Of a DNA stretch of 39,941 nt, positions 25,829 through 34,926 are shown in pieces (the first letter of the stretch is position 1; every line of letters begins with the position of its first letter). The notes under the pieces are model-generated. The model was not told where the DNA came from. It ran no database searches and worked only from the letters and a program-made list of their open reading frames with translations. Made by a program: the position numbers and the translations under genes. The DNA is from Rhodococcus gordoniae. GTDB lineage: Bacteria; Actinomycetota; Actinomycetes; Mycobacteriales; Mycobacteriaceae. The stretch covers positions 1-39,941 of the forward strand of contig NZ_LPZN01000037.1 of NCBI RefSeq assembly GCF_001646655.1, given 5' to 3'.

Positions 25829-27307
25829 ATGGATCTCGCATCCTCCAGCGGTGACACCTTCGTCGCGACGTCGAAGGAACCGCATTCCGGTAGAAGAGGC
25901 TGGACGCCACAACTGGCGGTCTCGTTCCTCTCCATGGTGCTGGTACTCGAGATGCTCTCCTGCAGCTATCTGATGGTTTCCGTTGCACTGCCGCAGATCT
26001 CAGGTCACTTCCGAACCACCCAGGGGGTGTGGATCATCACGTCCTTCCTGCTGGTCGGGGCGGTCTCGTCACCCCTGATCGGCAAGCTCGCCGACATGCA
26101 CGGCAAGCGGAAGCTGCTGCTGTGGTGTGTTGCGCTGGCAGCGGTCGGTGCACTCATCGCTGCGGTGGCTCCGAACATTGCGATCGTCGTCCTCGGCTGG
26201 TCGCTGACCGGGTTTCTCAGCCCGTGCCTGTTCCTGGTCTACTCGCTGATCCGCGATGTCTACCCGCCACGGACGGTGACGATGGCAGTGAGTATCTCGA
26301 CGACCGGCATGGGCCTGGTCGCCATCCCGGCTCCCTTCGTGGCAGGCTGGATCATCGACAACTTCGGGTTCCGCGGGGTCTTCTGGTTCTTCGTCATCGG
26401 CCTGTCGCTTCTCACCGTCGTCATCCGCGCCACCACCGAGGAGTCGCCGATCCGGCTGCGATCGACGATCGACCTCGTCGGTGCAGCCCTTCTGGGCGCA
26501 GGCCTCGGCGGGCTGCTCCTCGCGATCAGCTTCGGACCGGACCGGGGGTGGGCGGCACCGTCGACCATCATCTTCCTGATCGGTGGGCTGGTGTTCGTGA
26601 TCGCCTGGTCGGTGTCGGCACGGGTACTACGCGATCCCGTCATCGACCTCTCGATCCTGACGCAACGTCCTGTGGCACTGACCTCGCTCAGCTCCGGTCT
26701 CGCGTGGGCCGCCATGGCCACCTTCGTGATGATCTTGCCGATGATGATCATGGCTCCGAGCGATGTGGGTCTCGGCTACGGGTTCGGTGCCGATGCCGGC
26801 CGGTACGCCTGGTTCCATGCTCCCGAAGCCGTGATGACCCTGATCGGTGGATTCATCGTCGGTGGGCTGGCCCCGCGAATCCGGCCCAAGGCCCTGCTCG
26901 TTGCCGGGCTCACCGTCGTCACCGTCGGCAGTCTGTCACTCGCGTTGTCGCACGATTCGGCAGTGGTCGTCGTCCTGCTCGCCGCGCTCGTCGGCCTCGG
27001 CGGCGGCATGGCCTACGCAGCGACACCGAACCTGCTCATCGAAGCTGTTCCGGCTCAGCAACTTGCGACGGCCGGGGCCATCGCTTCCACGGCGGGCAAC
27101 CTCCTCCCCGCTGTTCTCCCGGTTCTCGTATTCGCAATGCTGAACTCCCACATCGCTTTCGCGATCGACGGGAGCGTGCTGTATTCCGATGCGGGCATTT
27201 CCATCGGATTCGCGATGGTCGCAGGCGCGGCACTCGTCGGAGCACTGGCCGCACTCGCCATTCCCCGGATGATCCGCCGAGCGGACGCGCTCACCCCGTC
27301 CGACTGA
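25829..27307 (+). CDS. MFS transporter (14-TM, DHA2-like)
   Basis: A 492-aa membrane transporter with about 14 hydrophobic segments, the length and pattern of drug/proton antiporters. The loop after segment 2 reads GKLADMHGKRKLLLW, the usual MFS signature (G-x-L-a-D-r-x-G-r-k), and PFVAGWIIDNFGFRGVFWFF fits motif C and its following loop. ATG 25829 (MDLASSSGDTF) gives a typical short cytoplasmic N-terminus, but its ribosome site is poor. It lies 221 nt after the RidA gene on the same strand. It could import or export the amine handled by the oxidase, or be an efflux pump controlled by the TetR protein. Confidence 0.88.
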   Translation: MDLASSSGDTFVATSKEPHSGRRGWTPQLAVSFLSMVLVLEMLSCSYLMVSVALPQISGHFRTTQGVWIITSFLLVGAVSSPLIGKLADMHGKRKLLLWCVALAAVGALIAAVAPNIAIVVLGWSLTGFLSPCLFLVYSLIRDVYPPRTVTMAVSISTTGMGLVAIPAPFVAGWIIDNFGFRGVFWFFVIGLSLLTVVIRATTEESPIRLRSTIDLVGAALLGAGLGGLLLAISFGPDRGWAAPSTIIFLIGGLVFVIAWSVSARVLRDPVIDLSILTQRPVALTSLSSGLAWAAMATFVMILPMMIMAPSDVGLGYGFGADAGRYAWFHAPEAVMTLIGGFIVGGLAPRIRPKALLVAGLTVVTVGSLSLALSHDSAVVVVLLAALVGLGGGMAYAATPNLLIEAVPAQQLATAGAIASTAGNLLPAVLPVLVFAMLNSHIAFAIDGSVLYSDAGISIGFAMVAGAALVGALAALAIPRMIRRADALTPSD

Positions 27308-27401
27308 CCCGGATGCCGTACCGGTGCTGTCCTCCGGGTCCCGGGTCTCCACGAGTGCGACACGTGTGCTCCCCGCATCGTCTTCGCCACGTCACTCCTG
27401 C

Positions 27402-27569
27402 TCACCCGGCCCGGAGCAGCACATCGTCACCGTTCTCGTATTCGAGCGGCGCGAAGCGTAGATGCTCGATGTCGGTGCAGTCGTGTCCGAGTCGCAGGAC
27501 CCGACGGGAGATCGTCTCGACGGCCGTATGTCGTTCCCCACGTCGGACGGGAACGATTGCCGGAATTGA
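27402..27569 (-). pseudogene. Decayed Clp N-domain fragment
   Basis: Minus-strand frame between a TAG at 27572-27570 and a TGA at 27404-27402, with no start codon. It reads ...ISRRVLRLGHDCTDIEHL, then RFAPLEYENGDDVLLRAG. This aligns with residues about 170-218 of the HTH-ClpN protein at 15738-16490 (EALRLGHDYIGTEHILLALL, ELENGDGVLAGAG). Only the second ClpN repeat remains. It is probably a remnant of a duplicated or lost ClpN gene. No frameshift is needed within the match. Confidence 0.65.
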
Positions 27570-27570
27570 C

Positions 27571-27583
27571 TAAAGTTGCCGGG
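27571..27583 (+). promoter_or_regulatory. Candidate leaderless -10 element for GT87 gene
   Basis: TAAAGT at 27571-27576, then 6 nt to the GTG at 27583. No Shine-Dalgarno precedes the GTG, which fits leaderless translation. No clear -35 box. Confidence 0.4.
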
Positions 27584-28842
27584 TGCGACATTCACCGCAG
27601 GATCCGATCGGCTCGACGACGCCTCCGCTCTTCTCCGGAAGAAGAGGCACTGCCGTTGCGGCGGTCGCGTCGCTCGTCTCCGTCGGTGTGCTCATCGCGA
27701 TCCTCGTCAGGAGCGAGCTCATCGACTTCCTGGTCTACCGGATGGGCGCGCGGGTTCTGCTCGACGGCGACGACATCTACGGGCAGATGCCCCCGGTGAC
27801 CGACGACTTCGCGTTGCCGTTCACCTACCCGCCGCTGTCGGCGATGCTGTTCGCTCCCCTCGCACTGATTCCCGTGACGTTCGGCAAGATCGTCTTCACC
27901 CTCGTCTCCGTCGCGGCGCTCGTCGTCACCCTGCGGGTCGTGCTGGACCGGCTCCGCCCGGACTTCGAGGCGCGGACGGCGTGGATCGTCACGGCAGTGG
28001 CGGTCGCCGGAGCGCTGCTGCTCGAGCCCGTGCGCGAGACGATCTCGTTCGGGCAGATCAACCTCGTCCTGATGGCGCTCGTCGCCCTCGACGTCCTGGT
28101 GAAGACCCCGAAGTGGCCGCGCGGACTGCTCATCGGGCTGGCCGCCGCCGTCAAGCTCACGCCCATCGCGTTCCTGTTGCTGTTCCTGCTGCGGCGCGAC
28201 CGGCGGACCAGTGCCACCATCCTCGCGTCGACCTTCGGGTTCACCGCCCTCGCGTTCGCCGTGATGCCCGCGACCTCCGCGAAGTACTGGCTCGACACCC
28301 TGCCCGACACCGGCCGGATCGGCGCGGCGTACTTCGCCACCAACCAGTCCTTCAAGGCGATGATCTCCCGCTTCGGACCGCCCGAACTCATGGGTTCCGT
28401 GCTGTGGCTGCTCGCCGTCGCGGTGATGCTGCTGGTCGCGGTGGTGGCCATCCGGCGGACCCTCGCACAGGGTGATCTCGTGCTCGCCCTGCTCGCGAAC
28501 GCCACGGCCGTGCTGTTGGCCTCGCCGGTGTCGTGGTCGCACCACTGGGTGTGGATCGCACCGGCGCTGCTGACGCTGTCGCCCGCGGCACGGCGCGCAA
28601 CCGATCCACAGAAGCTCGCGGCGATCGCAACGGGCGTGGCACTCGTCTTCGCGATCGGCCCGCACCACCTGTTCCCCACGGGTGACGACCTCGAACTCAC
28701 CTGGGCCGCTTGGCAGCACCTGCTGGGCACGCTCTACGTGACGGTCGGCTTCGGGTTCCTCCTCCGGCTCGCCTTCGGTCGTCTCCCCGGTCCGGAAGCG
28801 GTGGCACCGGAACCGCTTCCGGACGCGGAGACGTCGAAGTAG
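27583..28842 (+). CDS. GT87 (DUF2029) polyprenyl-phosphomannose mannosyltransferase
   Basis: A 419-aa polytopic membrane protein with roughly ten segments, in the GT-C class with mycobacterial PimE and Rv2181, which add alpha-1,2-mannose to PIM/LM/LAM. Visible landmarks: an aspartate after the first membrane segment (ELIDFLVYRMGARVLLDGDDIYG) at the catalytic-loop position of GT-C enzymes, FTYPPLSAMLFAPLALIP, FGQINLVLMALV, AAAVKLTPIAFLLLF and SPVSWSHHWVW. Polyprenyl-phosphomannose would be the donor and the reaction would be on the outer face of the membrane. The GTG start is used because no better in-frame start exists; the exact acceptor is unknown. Confidence 0.85.
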   Translation: MRHSPQDPIGSTTPPLFSGRRGTAVAAVASLVSVGVLIAILVRSELIDFLVYRMGARVLLDGDDIYGQMPPVTDDFALPFTYPPLSAMLFAPLALIPVTFGKIVFTLVSVAALVVTLRVVLDRLRPDFEARTAWIVTAVAVAGALLLEPVRETISFGQINLVLMALVALDVLVKTPKWPRGLLIGLAAAVKLTPIAFLLLFLLRRDRRTSATILASTFGFTALAFAVMPATSAKYWLDTLPDTGRIGAAYFATNQSFKAMISRFGPPELMGSVLWLLAVAVMLLVAVVAIRRTLAQGDLVLALLANATAVLLASPVSWSHHWVWIAPALLTLSPAARRATDPQKLAAIATGVALVFAIGPHHLFPTGDDLELTWAAWQHLLGTLYVTVGFGFLLRLAFGRLPGPEAVAPEPLPDAETSK

Positions 28843-28857
28843 TCCCTCGTCCGGATG

Positions 28858-29856
28858 TCAGGCGGTGACGTCGACGACCACCCGGCCACGCACCTTGCCC
28901 GCCAGGATCTCCTCGGCGAGTCGCGGGACGTCCGAGAGCGGTTCGACGCGCGACAGCGAATCCAGGGTGCTCGCAGGAAGATCGCGGGCGAGGCGTTCCC
29001 ACGCCGACCGGCGGAGCTGTGCCGGCGCCATCACCGAGTCGACGCCCAGCAACGCGACGCCGCGCAGGATGTGCGGCAGCACCGTCGCATCCGGCATCGA
29101 CGGCGATTCGGTGAGACCACATGCGGCCACCGCACCGCCGTACCGGATCTGCGACAGCACGTTCACGAGCGTCGAACCACCCACCGCGTCCACGGCGGCA
29201 TCCCAGCGTTCCTTGCCGAGGGGCCGGCCCCTGCCCTGCAGTTCGGCGCGGTCGACGAACGACGACGCACCGAGTTCGCTCAGGAAGTCGTGGGTCTCGG
29301 GACGGCCGGTCGCGGCGACCACCGTGTGTCCGGCGGTGGCGGCGAGCGCGACGGCGATCGACCCGACGCCACCTGCCGCGCCGGTGACGAGCAGTTCCGC
29401 ATCCGATGCGATCCCGTAGCGTTCGAGCGCGTCGAGGCACAGGGCGGACGTGTAGCCGGCGGTGCCGACGGCCATGGCGTCGCGGGTGGAGAAGGCGTCG
29501 GGGATGCGCACGAGCCATTCGGGCTTCACACGCTGGCGCCGGGTGTACCCGCCCGACTGGGTCTCGGACAGGCCCCATCCGTTGACGACGACGCGGTCGC
29601 CGGGTTTCCAGTCGGGATTGCCGCTCTCGAGGATGGTGCCGGCCAGGTCGGCTCCGGCGACCAGTGGGGTGCGTCGCGCCATCTTCTGCGGCCCCGCGAT
29701 CACGAGACCGTCCTTGTAGTTCAGCGACGAGTACTCGACTTCGACGAGAACATCGTGGTCGGGAAGGTCGGCGTCGGTCAGTTCGCGGAACTGTGCCACC
29801 TGGCCGTCGTCGGTGTCGTCGACGACCAGGGCACGGAAGGAGGACGGCTGTGTCAT
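28858..29856 (-). CDS. AcuI-like quinone/acrylyl-CoA reductase (MDR family)
   Basis: A 332-aa medium-chain, zinc-free NADPH-dependent reductase. Blocks: SSLNYKDGLVIAGPQKMARR, PLVAGADLAGTI (substrate side), GWGLSETQSGGYTRRQRV and the Rossmann part VTGAAGGVGSIAVALAATAG. These are typical of the YhdH/AcuI subgroup, which reduces acrylyl-CoA or related enones. ATG 29856 (MTQPSSFRALVV) has AGGA about 9 nt upstream. It begins 46 nt after copA on the same strand, but nothing in it suggests a metal role. It converges with the GT87 gene at a 15-nt gap. Confidence 0.9.
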   Translation of the reverse strand: MTQPSSFRALVVDDTDDGQVAQFRELTDADLPDHDVLVEVEYSSLNYKDGLVIAGPQKMARRTPLVAGADLAGTILESGNPDWKPGDRVVVNGWGLSETQSGGYTRRQRVKPEWLVRIPDAFSTRDAMAVGTAGYTSALCLDALERYGIASDAELLVTGAAGGVGSIAVALAATAGHTVVAATGRPETHDFLSELGASSFVDRAELQGRGRPLGKERWDAAVDAVGGSTLVNVLSQIRYGGAVAACGLTESPSMPDATVLPHILRGVALLGVDSVMAPAQLRRSAWERLARDLPASTLDSLSRVEPLSDVPRLAEEILAGKVRGRVVVDVTA

Positions 29857-29902
29857 GGATCCGATCCTGACAGGCCGTCCGCCTCGCTGCAGCCGAAAGC
29901 GG

Positions 29903-32185
29903 TCAGGCCGCGTGGGCGCGAAACCGTCGCAACCGCAGGCTGTTGGAGACCACGAAGACCGACGAGAACGCCATCGCCGCACCGGCGAGCATCGGGTTCA
30001 GCAGTCCCGCGGCCGCCAGCGGCAGTGCCGCGACGTTGTACGCGAACGCCCAGAACAGGTTTCCCTTGATCGTCGTCAACGTGCGGCGCGACAACCGGAT
30101 GGCGTCGACCGCGACCATCAGGTCGCCGCGGACCAACGTCAGGTCGCTCGCCTCGATCGCGACGTCGGTGCCGGTGCCCATCGCCAGGCCCAGGTCGGCC
30201 CGGGCGAGCGCCGCGGCGTCGTTGACACCGTCGCCGACCATCGCGACCACCGCGCCCCCGCGCTGGAGCCGCTCGACCACGTCGACCTTGTCGGTGGGCA
30301 GCACGTCGGCGATCACGTCGGCCTCGTCGATGCCGACCTCGGCCGCCACGGTGTGGGCGACGGCGGCGTTGTCGCCGGTGAGCAGGATCGGACGCAGCCC
30401 GAGTTTCCGCAGTTCGGCGATTGCCTGCGCGGAGGTCGGCTTGACCGCGTCCGCGACGACGACGATGCCACGGGCCTTCCCGTCCCAGCCGACGGCGATG
30501 GCCGTGCCGCCGGACTTCTGCGCCTGCTCGAACGCCCGCTGCAGCTTCTCGGAGAGGTGCTGCGACCAGTCGGCCAGCAGCGTCGGACGACCCACCAGCA
30601 CCGCGCGGCTCGTGTCGCCGTCGACGAGCACTCCCTGGACACCGAGACCCTCGACGTTCGTGAAGTCCTCGACCTCGGGCAGACCGCCGAACCTGTCCGC
30701 GGCCGCATCACCGACGGCACGTGCGATCGGGTGTTCCGACGCCGACTCGAGTGCCCCGGCGTACCGCAGCACCTCGTCGGCGTTCTCACCGTCGTCGGCG
30801 ACGACCTCGCGCAGGGTCATCCGGCCGGTGGTGACCGTGCCGGTCTTGTCGAGGACCACGGTGTCGACCGAGCGGGTCGATTCGAGGACCTCGGGGCCCT
30901 TGATGAGGATGCCGAGCTGAGCGCCGCGACCGGTACCGACCATCAACGCGGTCGGGGTGGCCAGGCCGAGGGCGCAGGGGCAGGCGATGATCAGCACGGC
31001 GACCGCCGCGGTGAAGGCCGCCGCGGGTCCGTTGCCGGTGCCGAGCCAGAAACCGAGGGTGCCGGCGGCGATCAGCAGCACGATCGGCACGAAGATGCCG
31101 GAGATCCGGTCGGCCAGGCGCTGCACCTGGGCTTTGCCGTTCTGGGCGTCCTCCACCAGCTTCGCCATCTGCGCGAGCTGGGTGTCGGAGCCGACGCGGG
31201 TCGCACGCACCACCAGTCGTCCACCGACGTCGACCGTTCCGCCGACGACACTGTCGCCCACACCGACCTCGACGGGAACCGATTCACCGGTCAGCATCGA
31301 CGCGTCGACCGCCGACGTGCCCCGTGCGATCACACCGTCGGTGGCGATCTTCTCGCCCGGGCGCACGACGAACAGATCGCCGACCGCCAACTGCTCCACC
31401 GGAATCCGGGTCTCGGTGGTCCCGTCCGGTCCGAGGACCGCGACGTCCTTGGCTCCGAGTTCGAGCAGGGCATGCAGGGCGGCGCCGGCACGTCGCTTCG
31501 ACCGTTGCTCGAAGTAGCGCCCGGCGAGGATGAACGTCGTGACACCGGCCGCGGCCTCGAGATAGATGTTGCCGCTGCCGTCGCCCCGCGCGATGGTGAA
31601 CTCGAAGGGGTGGACCATCCCCGGTTCACCCGCCGTTCCCCAGAACAGGGCGTAGACCGACCATCCCAGGGCGGCAAGGGTTCCCAGCGACACGAGCGTG
31701 TCCATGGTGGACGTGCCGTGGCGCAGGTTGATCCACGCCGCCCGGTGGAAGGGCCAGGCACCCCACACCACCACCGGTGCGGCGAGGGTGAGCGAGAGCC
31801 ACTGCCAGTTGGTGAACTGCAGGGCCGGGATCATCGCCATCGCGATCACCGGCACCGTCAGGATCGCCGAAACGACGAGCCTGTGACGAAGCGGCGCAAC
31901 GGGATCGGATTCGGGCACGTCACCGGTCCGGCCGGTCGCCTGCGCGGACGGCGGCGGCAGTGCGGCACCGTAGCCGGCCTGCTCGACGACCGTGACGAGA
32001 TCCTCGGGTGTCATGTCGTCGGGGTAGGTGACCTTCGCCTTCTCGGTGGCGTAGTTGACGGTCGCGGTGACGCCGTCGAGCTTGTTGAGTTTGCGTTCGA
32101 TGCGATTGGCGCAGGATGCGCAGGTCATGCCGGTGATGGCGAGTTCGATCGATTCAGCGGCGACCGGCCGACTCTGCGTGGTCAT
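29903..32185 (-). CDS. copA: Copper-exporting P1B-type ATPase
   Basis: A 760-aa heavy-metal ATPase pumping Cu(I) out of the cytoplasm. One N-terminal metal domain has GMTCASC (Cys22, Cys25). Then come membrane helices, the actuator TGES (299-302), the metal-translocation CPC (402-404), the phosphorylation site DKTG (Asp446), SEHP (483-486) and GDGVND (651-656), with two final helices. ATG 32185 follows a GAGGAG site; a longer open frame upstream does not resemble the family. It is the last gene of csoR-copZ-(HVHP protein)-copA, so it should be induced by copper through CsoR. Confidence 0.96.
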   Translation of the reverse strand: MTTQSRPVAAESIELAITGMTCASCANRIERKLNKLDGVTATVNYATEKAKVTYPDDMTPEDLVTVVEQAGYGAALPPPSAQATGRTGDVPESDPVAPLRHRLVVSAILTVPVIAMAMIPALQFTNWQWLSLTLAAPVVVWGAWPFHRAAWINLRHGTSTMDTLVSLGTLAALGWSVYALFWGTAGEPGMVHPFEFTIARGDGSGNIYLEAAAGVTTFILAGRYFEQRSKRRAGAALHALLELGAKDVAVLGPDGTTETRIPVEQLAVGDLFVVRPGEKIATDGVIARGTSAVDASMLTGESVPVEVGVGDSVVGGTVDVGGRLVVRATRVGSDTQLAQMAKLVEDAQNGKAQVQRLADRISGIFVPIVLLIAAGTLGFWLGTGNGPAAAFTAAVAVLIIACPCALGLATPTALMVGTGRGAQLGILIKGPEVLESTRSVDTVVLDKTGTVTTGRMTLREVVADDGENADEVLRYAGALESASEHPIARAVGDAAADRFGGLPEVEDFTNVEGLGVQGVLVDGDTSRAVLVGRPTLLADWSQHLSEKLQRAFEQAQKSGGTAIAVGWDGKARGIVVVADAVKPTSAQAIAELRKLGLRPILLTGDNAAVAHTVAAEVGIDEADVIADVLPTDKVDVVERLQRGGAVVAMVGDGVNDAAALARADLGLAMGTGTDVAIEASDLTLVRGDLMVAVDAIRLSRRTLTTIKGNLFWAFAYNVAALPLAAAGLLNPMLAGAAMAFSSVFVVSNSLRLRRFRAHAA

Positions 32186-32211
32186 GTGTGTCTCCTCGGA
32201 AAAATGGGCCG

Positions 32212-33174
32212 TCAGCGGCCGGAATGGCTGTGGTCGACCGGCGCGGAGGGTTCCTCGTGCGTGGCTCCGGCGCCGTCGGCGGTGAGCGCGAAGGCGGCGG
32301 TACGGACCACTCCGTCGTGCTGAAAGTCGAGATAGAGGTGATAGGTGCCGGCACTCGGGACGGAGGTGTGGAAGACGACCTCGGGGCCGGGTCGCGTGGT
32401 GCCGTCGCCGGGTGTTCCGTCCGGGTGGACGTGGAGGTAGGCGAGGTCGCCGCCGCGCAGCGCCACCAGGTGCCCGTAGGCACCGAGATAGGGCTGCAGG
32501 TCGGCGACCGGCTGTCCGTCCTTGCTCACGGTGAGGGTGAGCATCGCGTCGCCACCCGACGACAGGTCGCCGTCCAGGGTGACCTCGTAGCCGTCGACGG
32601 TCGCGGTGCGGTTGTCGGCTTCGGGTGCGGCAGGGACGAATTCGCCCGCCACCGTGAGATCGGTGCCCAGCGTGAGCGCCTCTCCCCCGGTGGGTCTGAA
32701 GTCGGCGAAGACCCGCCACGTGCCGGGCGTGAGGTCGACGTCGACGGACCAGATGCCGGTGTTCTCGTCGAGCACGGGATGGACGTGCTGGAAGCCGGTG
32801 AAGTCGCGGCGCACGGCGATCAGGTGCAGTTCCTTCTCGTGCGTGATGTCGAAGTCGGTCACCGGCGCGCCGCCGGGACCGTTGATCGCGAATGTCAGGT
32901 TCCTGTCCTCACCCGGCTCGAGGTTCGTCTCGGCGAGTGCGAGGGCATAACCGCTCCGATACGTCATCAGTCCTCCCGGGATTTCTTCCACAGCAGGTGT
33001 TTCCGCGGCGTCGCCGGTGGCGGTGTCGTCACCGTGACCGGCATCGTGGGCGCTCACGGCAGGATCCTCGGTCTGCTCCTCCACCGGGCCGACGGTCGCG
33101 CCGACGAGCAGCGCGATACCGAAGACCGCGGCTACGGCGGCGACGAAGCCGGTGAGCTTGGCCGGGGTGTTCAT
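32212..33174 (-). CDS. Membrane-anchored copper-operon protein with duplicated HVHP domain
   Basis: A 320-aa protein with an N-terminal signal anchor (residues about 8-29), a His/Asp-rich linker ([10 protein letters not shown]) and two similar beta-rich units. The first reads [17 protein letters not shown] (117-133) and the second [17 protein letters not shown] (235-251). Each is followed by a G-T-[WY] strand and a D-F strand. The C-terminus is DHSHSGR. His-rich repeats plus location between copZ and copA suggest an extracytoplasmic copper-binding role, perhaps accepting or buffering exported copper. It does not look like CopC or a multicopper oxidase. Its ATG overlaps the copZ stop by 4 nt (ATGA). 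Unnamed family as far as I can tell. Confidence 0.75.
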   Translation of the reverse strand: MNTPAKLTGFVAAVAAVFGIALLVGATVGPVEEQTEDPAVSAHDAGHGDDTATGDAAETPAVEEIPGGLMTYRSGYALALAETNLEPGEDRNLTFAINGPGGAPVTDFDITHEKELHLIAVRRDFTGFQHVHPVLDENTGIWSVDVDLTPGTWRVFADFRPTGGEALTLGTDLTVAGEFVPAAPEADNRTATVDGYEVTLDGDLSSGGDAMLTLTVSKDGQPVADLQPYLGAYGHLVALRGGDLAYLHVHPDGTPGDGTTRPGPEVVFHTSVPSAGTYHLYLDFQHDGVVRTAAFALTADGAGATHEEPSAPVDHSHSGR

Positions 33175-33377
33175 GCGAGGTTGTAACCGGCCTCCTCGAC
33201 GGCGGCCGCGACGGCGGCATCGTCGAGGGACTCGGCGCTCGTGACGGTGACGGCACCGGTGGCCAGGTCGACCTCGACGTTCTCGACGCCGGGGATCTCC
33301 TGGACCTCTTCGGTGACCGACGCGACGCAGTGCCCGCAGGTCATGCCGGTGACGGTGTACGTGCTGGTCTCACTCAT
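33171..33377 (-). CDS. copZ: Copper chaperone CopZ (HMA domain)
   Basis: A 68-aa single heavy-metal-associated domain. The Cu(I)-binding MTCGHC motif has Cys14 and Cys17, and the domain ends EEAGYNLA as usual. It delivers copper to CopA, the ATPase two genes downstream, and probably to CsoR. It starts at ATG 33377 and its stop overlaps the following start by 4 nt. It sits 40 nt after csoR. Confidence 0.93.
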   Translation of the reverse strand: MSETSTYTVTGMTCGHCVASVTEEVQEIPGVENVEVDLATGAVTVTSAESLDDAAVAAAVEEAGYNLA

Positions 33378-33417
33378 GGGTACTCCTCGGTGATGGGTCG
33401 TGAACGGGTGGGGACGG

Positions 33418-33774
33418 TCAGGAACGGACGAGTCGCGCGATGGCGTCGCCGGCTTCCTTCAGCTTGAGGTCGGCTTCGTCGCCACCGGCGCGCACGGCAC
33501 CGGCCACGCAGTGGGCCATGTGTTCGTCGAGCAGGCCGAGCGCGACGGCCTCGAGAGCCTTCTTCATCGCCGCGATCTGCGTGAGGATGTCGATGCAGTA
33601 CTTCTCTTCCTCGACCATCCGCTGCAGACCGCGGGCCTGCCCCTCGATGCGACGCAGTCGCTTGAGGTAGTCGGCCTTGGTGTTGTTGGCGATGTAGCTG
33701 TGCTGATGCGTGTCGTCGGGCGCGACGACATCGGCAGTATCGGGCTTCCCGGTTTCACTGGTGGTGTTCGGCAT
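33418..33774 (-). CDS. csoR: Copper-sensing repressor CsoR
   Basis: A 118-aa all-helical repressor of the CsoR/RcnR family. Cys60, His85 and Cys89 have exactly the spacing of Cys36-His61-Cys65 of M. tuberculosis CsoR, the Cu(I) site, and KADYLKRLRRIEGQARGLQR (33-52) is the DNA-binding helix. ATG 33774 has AAGGA upstream; the first 30 residues are a His-containing tail. It heads the copper operon and a palindrome upstream fits its operator, so it should repress itself and the three genes downstream until copper binds. Confidence 0.95.
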   Translation of the reverse strand: MPNTTSETGKPDTADVVAPDDTHQHSYIANNTKADYLKRLRRIEGQARGLQRMVEEEKYCIDILTQIAAMKKALEAVALGLLDEHMAHCVAGAVRAGGDEADLKLKEAGDAIARLVRS

Positions 33775-33821
33775 CGGAATCGTCCTTGTCGGTGCGCTCG
33801 GCGGTCGTCCTACCGGATACC

Positions 33822-33838
33822 ATACCCCCCTAGGGTAT
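33822..33838. promoter_or_regulatory. CsoR operator, ATACCC-N5-GGGTAT
   Basis: Perfect 6-bp arms with spacer CCCTA, 48 bp upstream of the csoR start. CsoR sites generally have the form TACCC-N5-GGGTA, so the match and location are both good. It must overlap the promoter. Confidence 0.8.
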
Positions 33839-33910
33839 CTACGACAACCACGACGACGGGCAGAGCATCTGCGCAGGTAGAGGCACATGGAATCGCCAGG
33901 GATACACACG

Positions 33911-33942
33911 TCGGCCCCGCATTCCGGGGAATGCGGGGCCGA
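33911..33942. terminator. 14-bp hairpin with CGGG loop
   Basis: Arms TCGGCCCCGCATTC and its perfect complement around the tetraloop CGGG. It lies about 90 nt downstream of the 68-aa membrane protein (leftward) and 73 nt upstream of the CsoR operator. It should end the incoming transcript and insulate the copper operon. There is no long T tract. Confidence 0.7.
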
Positions 33943-34031
33943 TCCGAAGAGGGTTTCCCAGGTCTGCGGACGACACGCCCGAACACCTCACGAGGTGGTC
34001 GAGCGCCTCGTCGTCGATACGTCGCGGGACG

Positions 34032-34238
34032 TCACGGCACGTGCATCATCTTCCCGGCGAGGGTGAACAACCGGCGGGAGAGCCGGATGACGGGGATGCC
34101 CAGCGGAATCAGCAGGATCGTCACGCACAACACCGCACCCAGGAGCATCACCACCGCGGCGACGATCCCCAGGACGGTGCCGAGCAGGGCGGTGAGAAGT
34201 CCGAGCACGACATCCAGTAGGCCACTCAGAGCACGCAT
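34032..34238 (-). CDS. Small hydrophobic membrane protein
   Basis: A 68-aa protein with AGGAGG 5 nt before ATG 34238. Residues 4-50 are almost continuously hydrophobic (Leu, Val, Gly, Ala), enough for two membrane segments, followed by a basic tail (RLSRRLFTLAGKMMHVP). No family recognised. It follows the reductase gene by 46 nt on the same strand. Confidence 0.65.
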   Translation of the reverse strand: MRALSGLLDVVLGLLTALLGTVLGIVAAVVMLLGAVLCVTILLIPLGIPVIRLSRRLFTLAGKMMHVP

Positions 34239-34284
34239 GACGACCTCCTAGCCACACCCCCTATTATGCGCCGCTCCCGGGTGT

Positions 34285-34926
34285 TCACTTCCTCCAGAAC
34301 AGGTGATGCATCACCCCGCTCGTGCTGGGCACGACCTCGAGGTGGAAACGATCCCGTAGTTCGTCCGGGGAGTCCCAGAGCTTCAGGCCGGCGCCGTACC
34401 GCACCGGTGACACCACCACGTGCATGGTGTCGACCAGATCGGCGTCGAGGAACTGCCGGATGGTGGAGACGCCACCCCCGAGGCGGACGTCCTTGCCCTG
34501 CGCGGCGGCGCGGGCCTGATCGAGCACCGCGGCCGGCTCGCCGTTCACGAAGTGGAAGGTGGTGTCGGCGAGCGTGAAGGACGGGCGTTCGTGGTGGGTC
34601 AGGACGAACACCGGGGTGCGGAAGGGTGGCTCATCGCCCCACCAGCCCTGCCACTCGTGGTCCTTCCAGGGACCCCGCTGGGGGCCGAATTTGTTGCGCC
34701 CCATGATCTCCGCACCGATGTTGCAGGAGAAATCCCGGATGAAGTAGTCGTCGAGTCCGCGGCTCCCACCGGGCTCGGTGCGCAGGTTCCAACTCGCCGT
34801 GGCTGCGGCCCACTCGAACATCGGGCTCGGATCCAGGCCGAAGGGACTCTCGACACTCTGGTCCTTCCCCGCGCCGATCCCGTCGCTCGACACGGTGAAG
34901 TTCTGTACTCGCAGCAACTGGCCCAC
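34285..34926 (-). CDS. RibD/dihydrofolate reductase-fold protein
   Basis: A 213-aa protein of the RibD C-terminal / DHFR-like family (the 'dihydrofolate reductase family protein' group). GTG 34926 has GAGGAG 6 nt upstream. Seen: N-terminal QNFTVSSDGIGAG, RNKFGPQRGPW, FVLTHHERPSF, DVRLGGGVSTIRQFL (NADPH-binding glycine turn) and VSPVRYGAGLKLW. Members are mostly uncharacterised reductases and are not the essential folate enzyme. It is divergent from the pentapeptide-repeat gene. Confidence 0.85.
   Translation of the reverse strand: MGQLLRVQNFTVSSDGIGAGKDQSVESPFGLDPSPMFEWAAATASWNLRTEPGGSRGLDDYFIRDFSCNIGAEIMGRNKFGPQRGPWKDHEWQGWWGDEPPFRTPVFVLTHHERPSFTLADTTFHFVNGEPAAVLDQARAAAQGKDVRLGGGVSTIRQFLDADLVDTMHVVVSPVRYGAGLKLWDSPDELRDRFHLEVVPSTSGVMHHLFWRK

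Noticed and set aside
27392-27595. A 67-codon minus-strand frame starting at 27595
   Set aside because: It is out of frame with the ClpN-like match in the same place and has no ribosome site; the similarity lies in the neighbouring frame.
29813-32323. An 836-codon plus-strand frame opposite copA
   Set aside because: Antisense shadow of an unmistakable P-type ATPase.
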